From GCA-020343675 sp964462945 (GTDB lineage: Bacteria > Planctomycetota > Phycisphaerae > Sedimentisphaerales > Anaerobacaceae), in contig CAYWZW010000034.1 in assembly GCA_964462945.1 (NCBI GenBank), positions 1 through 55,212 of the forward strand: 55,212 nt of DNA. The letters are read 5' to 3'. Below, in pieces: positions 1 to 7,253 of this stretch (the first letter of the stretch is position 1; each line of letters opens with the position of its first letter). Position numbers and translations under genes: made by a program. Under the pieces are notes generated by a model. It ran no database searches. It saw only the letters and a program-made list of their open reading frames with translations, and was not told the DNA's origin.

Positions 1-6
1 TGTATA

Positions 7-351
7 TCAGGTAAGCTGGCCGGTCAGAGAGCAAGTCCCGGGCCGAACAGGATTGATTTTGTACCCTTTTTCCTTAAGAGATTCGAGCAAGTTGACATAT
101 AGTTTGCCCGAAAGCGTTGTCTCAAAGGCAAAATCAACCCCCTTGTTTGCGAATTGATGAATTTGTTCAAGTACAAGTTTGCCCGCCGTTATCGCTGCTG
201 TGCTGGGGAAAAAAGGCGAAAGTCCCTGTGCGATTAGATCGGCGTTGACAAAATTGGGGCACTTGGCGTATTCGGGCAGAAACTTCACTGCAAATGTTGT
301 CTTGCCTGACCCGTTGGGCCCGGCGATGATATATACGTTTCTGTTATTCAT
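7..351 (-). pseudogene. Truncated zeta-toxin-like P-loop ATPase
   Basis: The N-terminus reads YIIAGPNGSGKTTFA, a Walker A motif, followed by FVNADLIAQGLSPF and FAFETTLSG. This order is typical of the zeta-toxin / predicted ABC-type ATPase family, whose UDP-sugar kinase members are toxins; many others have unknown substrates. The start is taken at the ATG just before NNRNVYI, because the upstream in-frame ATG lacks family-like sequence. Family members are usually about 190-200 residues. Here the frame ends after about 114, and the last 14 residues (after GYKIN) do not resemble the family, so the C-terminal half is missing or out of frame. The break lies at the window edge, so a contig-end artefact cannot be excluded. 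No antitoxin gene is visible upstream. Confidence 0.6.
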
Positions 352-514
352 ACCGCCACAATTGTAACGCCTTTGCCACATCCAATCCATTCAAGAATCT
401 GTAATACAATCTTTCAAAACGTTGTTTTTTATGCTCGATTTTCGTTTTGGCCGTTCGTAACATATTGATAAACAGCACCTTATGAAGTATTTCTGTTAGA
501 CGAACTTTTCGGTT

Positions 515-541
515 GCGGCCGAGGGCGAAGCCCGAGGCCGC
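515..541. repeat. GC-rich imperfect hairpin
   Basis: GCGGCC at 515-520 and GGCCGC at 536-541 pair around GGGC/GCCC, giving an imperfect stem in the otherwise AT-rich stretch 391-728. There is no T-run, so it is not a standard terminator. It may be a REP-like dispersed element. Confidence 0.4.
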
Positions 542-585
542 GCCAAGCTAATCCATGGCAAGTTCCTCTATTTCTGAAATTTCAC

Positions 586-614
586 TTTACAGATAACTAT
601 ATGTGTAGTATAAT
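586..614 (+). promoter_or_regulatory. Sigma70-type promoter for the STGPRTAEGK-family gene
   Basis: TTTACA at 586-591 and a perfect TATAAT at 609-614 are separated by 17 bases. The predicted transcription start is near 621, about 108 bases upstream of the ATG at 729. The leader between them (about 640-715) is low-complexity, with repeated GGCAATCG-like words. This is a sequence match only. Confidence 0.6.
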
Positions 615-728
615 ATATATATACCTAAATGATACTGTAGATGGTTCATGGTTAATAGTTCACAGTTTGTAGTTTATAGGCAATCGGCAATCGCAAATGG
701 AAAATCGTCAATCGGAAAGGGGAATTTC

Positions 729-1529
729 ATGTCAACTGAAGCTCAAATCACTGCAAACCGGGAAAATGCTCAAAAATCAACCGGGCCGCGGACGGCTGAA
801 GGCAAGGCCGCCGTGTCGCAAAATGCGCTCAAACATGGCCTTTTTGCCGTTCAGGACGTAACAATCGCCGAAAATCAGGCTGATTTTGACCTTCTCCGCG
901 ACGAAATGTTAGCCGAGCTGGCCCCCGTCGGCGTCATGGAGTCTATGTTAGCTGCGCGGATTGTCAGCCTGTCGTGGCGCCTCAAACGGGCCGAGACCAT
1001 GCAGAACCAGGTTATCGAATACATGGTCGATTCTCACGCCGAAAGCCTGCGGAGGACATGGGGTTCCTCGCCGAAGGACCCGCGCAATTCGGGCGACTAC
1101 CTGCCTCTCGGGCGAATTGCGGCGAAGGATTGGTCCAATTCAAGGGTGATTGAGCATCTGTTGATCTACGAACGCCGGATCGAGCAGAGCCTGTATAAGA
1201 CGATGGCCGAGCTTCGAGAGCTGCGCCTCATGCGAAAGCTGGAGGCCGCCAACACCGAGGAAGAGCAATCGCCTGCGGATACCCGCCCGCCTCAAGATCA
1301 TAACACCGATTCTGCAAAACAAAGCCAATTTGCTCCAGCCGAAACGGGCGCAAAGGCTTGTTTCACAGAGGCTTATGATAATAAACCCCGGTCTGGAGTC
1401 CAGGAAAACGAACCCAAACAAAGCCAATTTCAAGACCTCCCCTGCCCCAAGGTTCGGCGCACCTATGCTACTCTGGGTAGTGCCGACTGCCCCGAAGCGG
1501 CTGCGAAGGCTGCAAGCAATGCTACGTAG
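729..1529 (+). CDS. STGPRTAEGK-family hypothetical protein
   Basis: This protein of about 266 residues opens with MSTEAQITANRENAQKSTGP and then RTAEGKAAVSQNALKHGLF, a signature seen in many planctomycete and some acidobacterial hypothetical proteins. Its function is not known. The ATG at 729 is chosen because AAAGGGGAAT lies just upstream and the family motif begins there; the open frame extends upstream only through low-complexity leader. The middle is helical and charged, with many Arg and Glu residues. The C-terminal quarter carries two copies of a KQSQF motif that come from a repeated DNA word and may not belong to the original protein. There is no signal peptide or membrane segment. Confidence 0.7.
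   Translation: MSTEAQITANRENAQKSTGPRTAEGKAAVSQNALKHGLFAVQDVTIAENQADFDLLRDEMLAELAPVGVMESMLAARIVSLSWRLKRAETMQNQVIEYMVDSHAESLRRTWGSSPKDPRNSGDYLPLGRIAAKDWSNSRVIEHLLIYERRIEQSLYKTMAELRELRLMRKLEAANTEEEQSPADTRPPQDHNTDSAKQSQFAPAETGAKACFTEAYDNKPRSGVQENEPKQSQFQDLPCPKVRRTYATLGSADCPEAAAKAASNAT
1317..1430 (+). repeat. Two copies of a 15-bp word encoding KQSQF
   Basis: AAACAAAGCCAATTT occurs exactly at 1317-1331 and again at 1416-1430, in the same reading frame. Both copies encode KQSQF near the C-terminus of the host gene. I recall similar NKANF/KQSQF words dispersed through planctomycete genomes, but that is memory and was not searched. Confidence 0.65.
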
Positions 1530-1583
1530 CACGAGCTCATTGGCCGGATGAAGCAAGAATCTTTGAAATGGGCGACTCTCGAC

Positions 1584-2456
1584 TTAGATGCTCCGTATGG
1601 AGTCTCGCTCCAGAACGATGCCGGAGAATCGCCAGATTTTCTCGAATTGCTGGTAGGGTATCAGCCTGGCGCCGGTAACCGGGTCGGCGACCGTAACGGC
1701 ATCGTCCGAAACCTCCAGAACCGCAATGCAGTGGTCCAGAAGGAACGCATCCCTTACTACAGCTAACGTAACGCCGGCGTTCCGGAGCTGATCGATGGAG
1801 TCGAAGCGACGATACTGGCACCTCAGCCCTTCGGCTCTGTAGCGATTCTCAAGAGCCGAGGAAAGGCACGCCGGGAGGGTCCCCACGACGGGGCTCGAAT
1901 AGGAAAGCACGGCGATTTCGCCCTCGTCGCCGGACAGGCCCAATCTGCCAAGGGCCGTCACCGCCGCGGCGGGGCCGCACGTATAATCCGTCGTCTGACG
2001 GCAGATGCCGTTGGAATCGAATCTTGTTGTGAGATTTGACAGCCTGTCCTTAATCAGAGCCGGAACCAGAAAAGGCAAAACCGAGAACCAGGTAACGAAT
2101 CCGGCCATCACGACACACACGATGAGCTTCTCGCATTTGCGAGGCAGGCGCGACAACGGGACAACCAGGCCCATTGAAACGGCCAACGATAAGGCGACGA
2201 ATCTGATCCGCCCGCCGACGACCCACAGAAAGGGGCGGACAAAATAGAGATCATTATTGAACCTGACCAGGGCCAGCATCAGAATGAGCACTGCGGGGAA
2301 AAGATAGCCTAATACCCAGTAAGGTCTTGGAAGGCGCGAGAAAAGCCTCCCTAAGAAAACGCCCAACAAGGCAACGAGAACAACACCGGTAGTTTCTACC
2401 CAAGGATTCACTTTCAGCCCTTCAAACCCCATACACTTATTAAGACATTGTACCAA
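1584..2456 (-). CDS. Membrane-anchored C39-type cysteine peptidase-like protein
   Basis: The 290-residue protein has about four membrane segments in residues 22-132, then a papain-like C39 domain. Visible catalytic residues are Cys160 in TDYTCGPAA, His242 in DHCIAVLEV and Asp258 in VADPVTG, so the full triad is present. C39 domains cleave after double-glycine leaders in bacteriocin exporters, but many stand-alone forms have unknown substrates. No ABC transporter or leader peptide is visible nearby. The TTG start is favoured because GGAGG lies 8 bases upstream; the next in-frame ATG is 8 codons in. The gene runs divergently from the export lipoprotein gene. A role in EPS or PEP-CTERM processing is possible but unproven. 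Confidence 0.75.
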   Translation of the reverse strand: MVQCLNKCMGFEGLKVNPWVETTGVVLVALLGVFLGRLFSRLPRPYWVLGYLFPAVLILMLALVRFNNDLYFVRPFLWVVGGRIRFVALSLAVSMGLVVPLSRLPRKCEKLIVCVVMAGFVTWFSVLPFLVPALIKDRLSNLTTRFDSNGICRQTTDYTCGPAAAVTALGRLGLSGDEGEIAVLSYSSPVVGTLPACLSSALENRYRAEGLRCQYRRFDSIDQLRNAGVTLAVVRDAFLLDHCIAVLEVSDDAVTVADPVTGARLIPYQQFEKIWRFSGIVLERDSIRSI

Positions 2457-2626
2457 AATAGGGCCTCCAAGTCAAGCCTGACCTATCGATGGCCAGTTTT
2501 TTTCAGTTTTCCGGAAGTAGCAAGTTGATCCGGGGCAAACATATGCCGATAATACAACGTGATGTCCAACGTGATGTCTTAGAGTACATGAGCGAATATC
2601 CAACGGCAAGAGAAAGGAGAATGGTC

Positions 2627-3379
2627 ATGACGCACGCGCGACCGATAATAACGGCGATTTCGATGCTGGTCACCCTGAGCTTGACAGGCTGCTTCTCGTC
2701 TAATCCGAAAGACATAAAAGCATTCACCATGCCCCACCAGGTTGATGTCACATCAGAACATTACATCCTGCAACCGCCGGATGAGATTGAGGTCCATTGC
2801 TCCAAGGCACCGGAAATCGACCTCCAGCGACAGCAGATTCGCCCGGACGGCAAAGTCAGCTTTGAAGCCATCGGCGAGGTCGCTGCGGCGGGCAAGACGC
2901 CCGCACAGGTCGCCGAGGCCCTGCGGGACAAGATCGTGGAGCTTTATAAACTATCGGGCGACAATCCCATTGATGTTCGTGTCATCGCATTCCGAAGCAA
3001 GAGATACTACGTCCTCGGGCAGGTGGCCAATCCGGGAGCCCAGGTCTATTCGGGACGCGATACGGTCCTCGGTGCCCTGGCGCTTGCCGGGAGCCCGACG
3101 GTACTGGCCTGGCAAGAACGCATCCAGGTCGTAAGGCCATCGCCCGACAAGAACATCAGGCCGAAGATCTTCGAAGTCAATTTCGACCGCTTGAGCGCCC
3201 ACGGCGATACCACTCGCAACGTCCTGCTGCAAGAAGGGGACATCATATACGTGCCACCGACTGTCCTGGCGGCTGCGGCAATGAAGATAGAAGAGTTCAT
3301 ACGGCCGATCGCGCGAGCTTTTTCGGGCTACTGGATAACACAGTCGCCGACCGGGGGTTTCGGCGCGGCCAGTTTCTGA
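2627..3379 (+). CDS. Wza-like polysaccharide export lipoprotein
   Basis: The protein has 250 residues. It starts with a lipoprotein signal (ISMLVTLSLTGC, lipid Cys at 22), then a polysaccharide biosynthesis/export domain (IRPDGKVSFEAIGEVAAAGK) and one SLBB-type domain (YYVLGQVANPGAQVY through EGDIIYVPPT). This family forms the periplasmic and outer-membrane export channel for capsule and EPS. The ATG at 2627 is chosen because AAAGGAGA lies about 7 bases upstream; the longer frame has no signal peptide at its start. It is shorter than E. coli Wza (about 380 residues), as is common for single-SLBB forms. It is co-directional with the next gene and stands apart from, and opposite to, the main EPS operon it probably serves. 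Confidence 0.88.
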   Translation: MTHARPIITAISMLVTLSLTGCFSSNPKDIKAFTMPHQVDVTSEHYILQPPDEIEVHCSKAPEIDLQRQQIRPDGKVSFEAIGEVAAAGKTPAQVAEALRDKIVELYKLSGDNPIDVRVIAFRSKRYYVLGQVANPGAQVYSGRDTVLGALALAGSPTVLAWQERIQVVRPSPDKNIRPKIFEVNFDRLSAHGDTTRNVLLQEGDIIYVPPTVLAAAAMKIEEFIRPIARAFSGYWITQSPTGGFGAASF

Positions 3380-3448
3380 CACGTTCAGCGGCTGAGCATG
3401 TCTAAACCGACACATGATAGAGTCACAATGAGGAAAACAGGAGGACTG

Positions 3449-4261
3449 ATGAGGCCGCGAGATGAACTGAGAAAGGCCCATATTGCCAGTACGATCTGGT
3501 TCGTTCTGGCCGTCGCTTATATTTTGGTTTTGACGTTGCGGCAGGCCGGCGTAAACTGGTGGGTGGTATTCTCCCTTTCAGGGCACGGCGTGCTGATCGT
3601 CATGGTGCTGGTGAGCCTGTACCTGTTTGCCATCTTCCGGGGTATCAGCAGCAGCCAAAGAGTCCAGATAGAACATCCGCTGACCAGCACAACGTACTAC
3701 GCGGGTTTCTACGTCGTGACTCCCTTTCTGGGCGGCCTGGCCGGCTGCCTGGGAATGATAGGCGCTTATTCAATCAGCCACTTCTTCCTGGGAATCGCAC
3801 TGGGGACCCTCGGGGTAACATTCCTGGTTTGGGTGATCCTCGATCCGGCATTCGGGCTGCTGGAAATGCTCCTGCCTGCCAGTCGAAGGCACCGCATCCA
3901 GCGGCTCGCGCAGGCAAGAGCCGAGCGAGAAAGCAGACAAAGGGACAGGGAGCACTTGTTGGCCCAGGTGCTGGCAAAGGAAGATTCGGACAGGCGCTGC
4001 TGGCGTGAGCTGCTGAAGCCCCAGGCTGAGAAGCTCGCCGGGCTGCTGACGGCCGACGGAACGGACTTCAGGCAGGCGGAACGGGAAGCTGTCGGCGTCG
4101 GGGTCAACGCCTGGCAAACCGGGGGACTGAGCTGCATGCGGGAAGTTCGTGATATGACCATGGCCCTGTGCAAAGAAAAGAGCCGGGACAGAACTGTTGT
4201 TGACCACATCAGCTTCTGGTGGGACGGGATCGGAAAGTGGCGGGCCACACCGCTTGTTTGA
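3449..4261 (+). CDS. Membrane protein with cytoplasmic charged tail, unknown family
   Basis: This protein of about 270 residues has four likely membrane segments in the first 140 residues, near TIWFVLAVAYILVLTL, GHGVLIVMVLVSLYLFAIF, VVTPFLGGLAGCLGMIGAY and GTLGVTFLVWVILDPAF. A charged, probably coiled tail rich in Arg, Glu and Gln follows (LAQARAERESRQRDREHLL). I do not recognise the family. The ATG at 3449 is chosen because AGGAGG lies just upstream. It follows the Wza-like gene by 69 bases on the same strand, so the two are probably co-transcribed; a role in EPS export or its control is inferred only from that. Confidence 0.7.
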   Translation: MRPRDELRKAHIASTIWFVLAVAYILVLTLRQAGVNWWVVFSLSGHGVLIVMVLVSLYLFAIFRGISSSQRVQIEHPLTSTTYYAGFYVVTPFLGGLAGCLGMIGAYSISHFFLGIALGTLGVTFLVWVILDPAFGLLEMLLPASRRHRIQRLAQARAERESRQRDREHLLAQVLAKEDSDRRCWRELLKPQAEKLAGLLTADGTDFRQAEREAVGVGVNAWQTGGLSCMREVRDMTMALCKEKSRDRTVVDHISFWWDGIGKWRATPLV

Positions 4262-4579
4262 CAGCGATAATTACCCGTCAGCAGGAGCGATCCCCGTTAG
4301 CGTGATGACTGACACGGCCTGATTCTGCGACCTGACCCTCTCGGACACATGCGGTTTTTTCGCCACCTGCTGTCTTCTTGCAGCGTACCGCCTATGTACC
4401 ACCAGTGTCATGCGGATGGGCAGAACGCACAATTCTTCCACCCTGCATACGACTCACCCAACATCAGGACGCCAGATGAGAATGGCTCAGAGAACGACTT
4501 CAAGGTTCGTCTGCCGGCGCCGCAGACGCTGTGGCCAGAAGCGGTCCTGGGATTGGGAGAGACTTCTCCGGGATAACCA

Positions 4580-4618
4580 TCGGAAAAGGCGAAGTTTCAT
4601 CCCCTTCGCCTTTTCCGA
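4580..4618. terminator. Perfect 15-bp hairpin between convergent genes
   Basis: Bases 4580-4594 pair perfectly with 4604-4618 around a 9-base loop. The hairpin lies 34 bases beyond the stop of the PEP-CTERM gene and about 320 bases beyond the membrane-protein gene. It could stop transcripts from both sides, but neither side has a T-run, so it is not a canonical intrinsic terminator. The stretch 4262-4579 holds nothing else recognisable. Confidence 0.5.
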
Positions 4619-4652
4619 CATGTGCCCCGCTAATACAGATGTTCAGGCTCGC

Positions 4653-5315
4653 TCATAATGTCTCCCGCCTGCGCAACCAGCCAACAACACACACCCCGAT
4701 GCTGCCCAACACAATAGCACCCGGGGCAGGAATCACCGGCAGCGGTTTGTCTTCACCCCATTTCCAGCATCCGGCATTCCTGGGGCCACTCTGACCAGAC
4801 TTTGGATGAAAACAGACAGAGTTTCCGCCGTCAAACATGCAACTGGGAACATACGTGAACCAATCTGCGGAGCCGCTTCCGTGCCCGGGCATCAGATTCG
4901 GCTTGCCCCATTTCCATTTGCCCAGTTCGCCAGCATCAAGGTCGTGAATCAGGTGGCCGCGGCCTTGAGGATATCCCCTAAGATGTCCCGCATCTGCCAA
5001 GAAGATGTCAATCTCCCTGTGGAACAACAGTTGGTCGGAGTAGGCAGGATCAGTGTATCCGGAATTGCCCGCGCCAGTCAGTTCTAAAGTCGGCTTGGCG
5101 ATTGCAGGCGCATAAAATCCTCCAAGAAACAACACCAGCGCAGATAGACACGCTGTTGTTCTTGCCGGTCTTTGCAAAACGGCTGAAAGTACTGTGAAAA
5201 TGGGCAGGGCAAATGAGTTACCTCTAACAGGCCCGAACAAGCTTACTTGCGACGCCCAATATTTCTCCAACAATGTGAACTCAAACAAGATTCTCATACC
5301 ATCCTTAGCTTTCAT
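4653..5315 (-). CDS. PEP-CTERM protein, likely exosortase substrate
   Basis: The protein has 220 residues. The C-terminus reads VIPAPGAIVLGSIGVCVVGW followed by LRRRETL: a Pro-rich motif, a hydrophobic span and a basic tail, the three-part PEP-CTERM sorting signal in the PAPGA form. A hydrophobic stretch near residues 57-73 (ACLSALVLFLGGFYAPAIAK) looks like a signal peptide, so the true start may lie well inside the annotated frame; ATG 5315 has GAGGATGG upstream. The mature part is short and Gly/Trp-rich, with four cysteines before the tail, and resembles no enzyme. It is the only clear exosortase substrate in the window and lies at the distal end of the EPS locus. Confidence 0.8.
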   Translation of the reverse strand: MKAKDGMRILFEFTLLEKYWASQVSLFGPVRGNSFALPIFTVLSAVLQRPARTTACLSALVLFLGGFYAPAIAKPTLELTGAGNSGYTDPAYSDQLLFHREIDIFLADAGHLRGYPQGRGHLIHDLDAGELGKWKWGKPNLMPGHGSGSADWFTYVPSCMFDGGNSVCFHPKSGQSGPRNAGCWKWGEDKPLPVIPAPGAIVLGSIGVCVVGWLRRRETL

Positions 5316-5460
5316 AATTATCCATCCTCATATCAAAGACCTCTCAGAAAACAGGTAGGTATATCACGCAGAAGTTCTCTCATCCGTACCCGCTCATCGA
5401 GGCATCATTGGGGCCACTAAGCACTACAGGGTCTTCGGCCTCCTACGTTAGGTTGACAGG

Positions 5461-6315
5461 TCATAAGGAACACGGCGGCCCCCGTGCACCCCTGATAGCA
5501 GCAAACTCCGTCGTGAAACAGGAACACGGCTCTGTCCGCGAGGCCGGGCATTTCCCTGCACACACCTGGCACAGCACGGGCCTGCCACGTGCAGACTCAG
5601 CCGCCTCAAATTTATGCCCCCATCGGAGAAAGCCCACTTCGCGCCCCCAGCCGCCGCAACCCATTCGCTTTCCCTCCCGCACACCGACACGCTTTGCGCA
5701 TGACGGGAATGATCGAAGCGCTGAGGAGAATACCAATGACCGCGTCCGCCCCGGCAATACGCAAGGACAAGGCAGCACCTCTATGGAGAATATGCCTTCG
5801 ACATCCCCCCTCAGATAACAACGATGCCCAGCCTCATCAAGAAGAGGGCGCCATACAGACGACCGCTCATACGGGCGCCTCTCGCCTGCCGCACGGGAAC
5901 CCAACTGCCGAAAACTGGAAAACCCAGCATGGCCTAACCGCAGCAGGCATGATACGGCCCCCAGCCCCGTCCCACGGTTCTTCACTGCTAAAACACACAG
6001 AAACCCAGCCAAAACCATGAGCAGTATGCGCGGTCCGGGCGCCAACGATTTTGCCAGCATAACGCGCCGTGTTGAGCCGCCAAATCTAACAGGTGCCCTG
6101 TGAAATTCCGCATTAACACCGGCCAGCCCCCCGCCACGCAGTCCGGTAATATAGGCCCCCTCGCCACCCCCGACAGCCTTTTCCAGCACCTCTCGACAAG
6201 CACGCCAGACAAGACCCTCTTGCCGCAAGTCGCTCACCCCTGGCGCAGCAGCCGACACTGCTGCCACGAGGAACGCTGCCAACCCTACCATTCCCTTGGT
6301 ATCCCTGCCCCGCAC
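5461..6315 (-). CDS. Doubtful secreted ORF, unknown function
   Basis: The GTG start has a strong GGAGGA about 5 bases upstream, and the first 25 residues (GMVGLAAFLVAAVSAAAPG) look like a signal peptide. Around residues 90-115 lies LAPGPRILLMVLAGFLCVLA followed by VKNR, which loosely resembles a PEP-CTERM tail, but the frame runs on for some 170 residues of Arg/Cys/Gly-rich, low-plausibility sequence. Either the N-terminal part is a real small secreted protein whose frame was broken, or the whole ORF is a chance product of GC-rich DNA. I cannot name a family. Confidence 0.35.
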   Translation of the reverse strand: MRGRDTKGMVGLAAFLVAAVSAAAPGVSDLRQEGLVWRACREVLEKAVGGGEGAYITGLRGGGLAGVNAEFHRAPVRFGGSTRRVMLAKSLAPGPRILLMVLAGFLCVLAVKNRGTGLGAVSCLLRLGHAGFSSFRQLGSRAAGERRPYERSSVWRPLLDEAGHRCYLRGDVEGIFSIEVLPCPCVLPGRTRSLVFSSALRSFPSCAKRVGVREGKRMGCGGWGREVGFLRWGHKFEAAESARGRPVLCQVCAGKCPASRTEPCSCFTTEFAAIRGARGPPCSL

Positions 6316-6900
6316 TATTCCTCCTCTGTATCCTTACAGAGTGCGCTGACATCAACCACACAGTCTGACGGCCACCCTCACACGCAAATTCCAAGATGGC
6401 CTCCCCCTTAAAGGGCAAAGTGCCGATCTTCCTATGTCCGACACGCGTTCAGTATACAACACTACGCAGAAGAAGAAAAGAACAAACCTACAGATATTAC
6501 TGTCGGAGGCTGTTATTTTCGGACTCACAGTGCCCACATACTTTATCGGACGTCCGGCTCGCCTGACTTTAGTCGAACTCAACGTATTCTGCCGGCAAGC
6601 AGTAAAATTTCACCAGACTACGCGACTACGATAGATGCCGGTCAACGTTGCATTGCCGAAGAGTTGCTGATCTGTGTGTCCTTTGGAAGTGCGGCAGGCA
6701 CGCATTCATCTTGTCATGTGCCTGCTTCTTTGTGGCGCAGCGCGGGCTACGTGGGATGTTACATGCTGGATCGGAAGTCTTGCGAGGTGCGTCTGAGGCG
6801 AAATGCGCTGCCTTGTTCTTCAGTGCTGAGGAGGCGGCAGGTCTGTGGGGAAACTACGGGCTGGAAAATGCGTGGGGGAGACTATCCCGGCGTATCTCGG
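6316..6900. other. Intergenic stretch, no gene recognised
   Basis: This stretch of about 585 bases lies beyond the LuxR-type gene. I see no convincing coding frame, RNA gene or terminator. A TATACT box on the minus strand (6456 down to 6451) could be a -10 element for the ORF starting at 6315, but no good -35 element accompanies it. Confidence 0.5.
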
Positions 6901-7251
6901 TCACTCTCCAATGGGGCTGGAGTACGTCCCCTCGTATTTGGTGGAAAGGTCTCTGGCATCGGTCACAAATCTAAGGAGCATTGCAATCTTGCTTTCGACG
7001 TGAACTTTTCGATATATATTCCTGGTGTGTGTCTTTACGGTGCCGGGCTGTATGCGCAGAACTTTAGCGATGCCGCCATTCGTCAGACCTTGGCAGATCA
7101 ATTCTGCAATCTGGCGTTCGCGCGGCGTCAGATTATACCGGTTCTGAACGTATATCCACTGTTTCTTGTTGAGCAGTATCACGTCGGGCTGCTTGCAAGG
7201 CGAATCACTGCTTCCAGGATTCTCCGCTTGTGAATCTGGCAGTTGGAGCAT
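6901..7251 (-). CDS. LuxR-type helix-turn-helix regulator, stand-alone DNA-binding domain
   Basis: The 116-residue protein has a GerE/LuxR domain at about residues 40-100: LTPRERQIAELICQGLTNGG, IAKVLRIQPGTVKTH and the recognition helix into TRNIYRKVHV. No receiver or ligand-binding domain precedes it, only about 35 variable residues, so any signal input must come from a partner or from abundance. The ATG lies 2 bases after the stop of the giant TPR gene, which implies translational coupling. It is the last gene of the long minus-strand series, so it may report on or feed back to EPS expression. Classical PEP-CTERM loci use PrsK/PrsR (sigma54) control; no such pair is visible here. Confidence 0.85.
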   Translation of the reverse strand: MLQLPDSQAENPGSSDSPCKQPDVILLNKKQWIYVQNRYNLTPRERQIAELICQGLTNGGIAKVLRIQPGTVKTHTRNIYRKVHVESKIAMLLRFVTDARDLSTKYEGTYSSPIGE

Positions 7252-7253
7252 GG

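Noticed and set aside
5589..6020. Plus-strand ORF of 143 codons
   Set aside because: Low-complexity Pro/His/Arg-rich translation without a ribosome-binding site; likely a shadow or chance frame.
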